Shown here: positions 6,926 through 8,692 of the stretch, piece after piece
How positions within the stretch are numbered: the stretch's first letter is position 1
How the letters are laid out: every line of letters begins with the position of its first letter
Source of the DNA: Candidatus Poribacteria bacterium
GTDB lineage: Bacteria > Poribacteria > WGA-4E > WGA-3G
DNA: 8,692 nt
NCBI GenBank assembly: GCA_009835515.1
Contig: VXXH01000272.1
Location: forward strand, 1-8,692
Direction of reading: 5' to 3'
Notes under the pieces: model-generated
Database searches by the model: none
Seen by the model: the letters and a program-made list of their open reading frames with translations, nothing else
What the model was told of the DNA's origin: nothing
Program-made: the position numbers and the translations under genes

Positions 6926-6944
6926 CCCTGCAGGGCAGGTTTCT
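6924..6944 (+). terminator. Weak candidate intrinsic terminator after the flavoprotein gene
   Basis: Directly at the stop codon, CCTGC (6927-6931) and GCAGG (6935-6939) form a perfect 5-bp G+C-rich stem with a 3-nt loop, extendable by two A-T pairs past a mismatch, followed by TTTCT. The stem is short and the T tract poor, so this is tentative. The overlapping CCCTGCAGGG palindrome may be the real reason for the symmetry. Confidence 0.3.
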
Positions 6945-7002
6945 ACACGGACGAAAAACCGTGGCGCAGCAAGCAAACACAAAAGATGCTTTACTATAAG
7001 GC

Positions 7003-7034
7003 TGTATGAACAGGCAGGGATACCTGTCCATACA
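7003..7034 (-). terminator. 12-bp inverted repeat, likely 3' hairpin of the S55 transcript
   Basis: Arms at 7003-7014 and 7023-7034 with an 8-nt loop. In minus-strand RNA all 12 positions pair (eleven Watson-Crick and one G-U); in plus-strand RNA the same position is an A-C mismatch. The hairpin is therefore better in the transcript of the S55 gene, which ends 18 bp upstream of it. There is no U run right after the stem, so it could be a 3'-end stabiliser or a factor-assisted stop rather than a classical terminator. Confidence 0.45.
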
Positions 7035-7051
7035 ATAGCGTTCTGAAATTA

Positions 7052-8644
7052 TTATTGCGCGCCTTCTATTATTGGCAGCGCACCCGCTCCCACGTCTCCT
7101 ACTTTAATCGTAATCTGTGCCTCTTTAGACCCTGTTACGATAAACCCCTCAATAACGAGTTCAGTTTCTATGGGTTGTTCCGCAGAATTGTCTGGGAGTG
7201 GGAAGCCTTCCGGCAATGGGAGACCTTCTGGGAATGGAAAACCTTCTGGAATTTCTCCATCATCCCCTTCACCCTCTTCGTCATTCTCTGGCAGCGGTAA
7301 ATCTTCTGGGAATGGAAATCCACCGCCAAAAGCCGATGGTGTAAGGGTTATTGTAATTAACCCTGCATCCATCTGAGCTTCTTCCTTCTGACGGATGAGT
7401 TCGTCGAGGTTCCTTGGCAACGGTTTTTCATCATCTTCTTCGTCGGTGCCTAAGAGTTCATCGAAAATATCGCCCAAGAGTTGTGTGAATTCTGTGTCGT
7501 CAGTCGATTCATCGGCGGCGGAAACCGTGAGGTTTGCTTCACCCATCGGGAAGCCGTCAGGGATGTCAAGGATAACATCTCTTTGAATTATCCGATCAGC
7601 ACCAGCAGTACTCCAGTGCGGAAGTAGCACAACCGAAACCGTGAGGCTTTCGCCAGGCATCACTTCAGCAGGCAGAATAATTTCGTCAATTTCGGCTATG
7701 GCAATTTGCGGTTTGTCCACGATAGCAATCGACACCGCTTTCAAGGTTGCTTTGCCCGCGCTGTTTGTAAGTGTATTAGTGAACGCATCAATAATGGAAC
7801 CTGTCTTTATGAACACATCGAGAAACGGATTTGAAGAGGCGGTCCGAAACTTTTCTGTATACACAGTTTCGGTCTCTTGAAAGTGAAGCGTCACAGTTCC
7901 TTCAACGGTTGCAGCATTCCGCTCCATCCGAATAGCGTCCATTGTTACTGCGGCAACGTACGAAACCGCCCACTCTTGTCCGTAAGCGACAACGTGATGT
8001 TTCTCTATAGGCGTGTTGTTAACCGGATGATAGGCGACCTTCACAGGAATCATTGCCGGTCCTGGTCCGAGTTCCCCTACAATCGCAGGATGTAGGTCTT
8101 TAGTTATTGTCCCGATCGGATTTCCATACGCTGAGACAGATTTCGTTGGTGCCGCCAAGCTGGACCTGATTCCATGGGTTACAGCTCTGTATACCGGTAA
8201 TGCAGACTTCCCATCTGCAAAGAATGGGTGACCGAAGGCTATAAATTTATCGTCATAAACCTGTGTCACCGTCCCATAACCAATGAGGCTCGTAACATCT
8301 CCTGTAACGACGGCGGCACCAATCATATCCCCCGCAAAGAGTTTTGTTGTAGCCCCTGCAGGCGGTGCTGCAGGCGCGCCGCCGATATCACCGAGCAATT
8401 CAACAAAATCGAATTTTGAGCCAGAGAGATGTGAAGAAAGTTCTTGAATTCTGTGGGGCTGAACCCCTGTAAGCATCACAGGTGTTTTGACAGGTGTGTA
8501 CAATGCATTCATCGCCAAGGCAGGGGCTCCAGGTACCCCTTCTGCCTCCAAAAACTCACCAAACGTTGGATGGTTTATGACTATCTCCATATAATCAATC
8601 GGTGTGACCAAGAACCGATACGGCGGTTTACTATACCAACCCAA
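7052..8644 (-). CDS. SpoIVB/S55-peptidase-domain protein, N-terminus missing, with Pro/acid-rich C-terminal insert
   Basis: 530 codons. Residues 105-192 match the S55 (SpoIVB-type serine peptidase) domain: GDMIGAAVVTGD, GTVTQVY, FGHPF with His139, then NPIGTITKDLHPAIVGELG. In large proteins of this type, as I recall, a GxSGSP serine motif comes earlier, followed by a segment ending in TPIxxM. Here residues 2-19 (GWYSKPP through TPIDYM) look like that segment, so the serine part should lie upstream. The frame has no ATG start: the first candidate is TTG at 8644, with no ribosome site, and an in-frame TAA lies at 8675-8677. The gene is probably frameshifted or truncated at its 5' end. The C-terminal half has beta-rich segments interrupted by an acidic stretch (about 397-408) and a Pro-rich region (442-485) with three PEGhPh repeats. 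Without the serine it may be inactive or only a scaffold. Confidence 0.75.
   Translation of the reverse strand: MGWYSKPPYRFLVTPIDYMEIVINHPTFGEFLEAEGVPGAPALAMNALYTPVKTPVMLTGVQPHRIQELSSHLSGSKFDFVELLGDIGGAPAAPPAGATTKLFAGDMIGAAVVTGDVTSLIGYGTVTQVYDDKFIAFGHPFFADGKSALPVYRAVTHGIRSSLAAPTKSVSAYGNPIGTITKDLHPAIVGELGPGPAMIPVKVAYHPVNNTPIEKHHVVAYGQEWAVSYVAAVTMDAIRMERNAATVEGTVTLHFQETETVYTEKFRTASSNPFLDVFIKTGSIIDAFTNTLTNSAGKATLKAVSIAIVDKPQIAIAEIDEIILPAEVMPGESLTVSVVLLPHWSTAGADRIIQRDVILDIPDGFPMGEANLTVSAADESTDDTEFTQLLGDIFDELLGTDEEDDEKPLPRNLDELIRQKEEAQMDAGLITITLTPSAFGGGFPFPEDLPLPENDEEGEGDDGEIPEGFPFPEGLPLPEGFPLPDNSAEQPIETELVIEGFIVTGSKEAQITIKVGDVGAGALPIIEGAQ
7196..7249 (-). repeat. Three 18-bp tandem repeats coding PEGhPh in the S55 protein
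   Basis: Codons 466-483 spell PEGFPF, PEGLPL and PEGFPL, three 6-residue units encoded by diverged 18-bp repeats. A related half-copy (GFPFPEDLPLPE) lies at residues 442-453 and a PDGFP at 362-366. Between them is an acidic run of Glu, Asp and Gly. This looks like slippage-prone low-complexity expansion forming a flexible linker before the last beta segment. Confidence 0.75.
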
Positions 8645-8692
8645 GTTGCTACTTGTAAATCCATGGGATATCCTTTATAGTGTTTTTATCCA
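8645..8692 (-). other. Upstream codons of the S55 gene with apparent frame break
   Basis: In the S55 frame the ten codons before the TTG read RISHGFTSSN and are preceded by TAA (8675-8677). RISHGF resembles the GxISYGF-type segment expected just after the serine motif, suggesting true coding sequence. Of the three minus-strand frames, only the one beginning at 8690 (DKNTIKDI) is open to the window edge. Skipping one base in the AAA run (8674-8676) or the CCC run (8665-8667) joins it to the S55 frame. This could be a sequencing error or a genuine pseudogene lesion; only 16 codons are visible. Confidence 0.45.

Noticed and set aside
7055..7586. Plus-strand open frames rich in Ser, Gly and Pro opposite the S55 gene
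   Set aside because: They mirror the low-complexity repeat codons of the minus-strand gene and have no ribosome sites or family motifs.
8581..8664. ATG at 8664 on the minus strand with AAGGA 6 nt upstream
   Set aside because: It is a good ribosome site and start pair, but the frame differs from the S55 gene and stops after 27 codons at 8581-8583 with no recognisable motif; probably chance.
1..8692. Search for tRNA, rRNA, CRISPR arrays, insertion sequences, integrase sites and toxin-antitoxin or defence genes
   Set aside because: No matching motifs, spaced repeats, transposase or terminal inverted repeats were visible on either strand.

Overview
The window is a compact bacterial chromosomal segment with seven genes, six of them essentially complete, plus the first codons of an eighth. 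There is no rRNA, tRNA, insertion sequence or CRISPR array. All clear starts have purine-rich Shine-Dalgarno sites, and three sigma70-type promoters are readable, so the host is a bacterium with conventional signals. Secreted paralogues, a Gfo/Idh/MocA oxidoreductase, a D-aminoacylase-type amidohydrolase, a MerA-like flavoprotein and an S55-domain protein together recall uncultured, often marine lineages such as Candidatus Poribacteria. That placement is an inference from gene content, not proven here.

Layout. (1) Positions 1-1950, minus strand: a tandem array of secreted paralogues. Two are complete (299 and 300 aa) and a third begins at position 14 and runs off the left edge. Repeat period is about 966-970 bp, and a promoter lies upstream of 1950. 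(2) 2115-3725, minus strand: a likely two-gene operon of a small lipoprotein followed by a Gfo/Idh/MocA-family oxidoreductase with altered catalytic motifs. (3) 3726-3925: a 200-bp divergent intergenic region with two near-consensus promoters facing opposite ways. (4) 3926-6925, plus strand: an N-acyl-D-amino-acid deacylase-like amidohydrolase whose stop codon abuts the first possible start of a MerA-like pyridine nucleotide-disulfide oxidoreductase. (5) 6926-7051: a convergent spacer with a weak terminator candidate and a strong inverted repeat. (6) 7052-8692, minus strand: a SpoIVB/S55-domain protein with a proline/acid-rich low-complexity C-terminal region. Its N-terminus, expected to carry the GxSGSP serine motif, is missing and the frame appears broken near 8652-8677.

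Working together. The amidohydrolase and flavoprotein are probably co-transcribed. The lipoprotein and oxidoreductase form the opposite arm of the divergon. No pathway ties the two arms together in an obvious way. The secreted array and the S55 protein probably act in the cell envelope or outside it. I see no convincing new multi-gene system. The points most worth a second look are the open-ended tandem array, the non-canonical catalytic residues in two enzymes, and the broken 5' end of the S55 gene.
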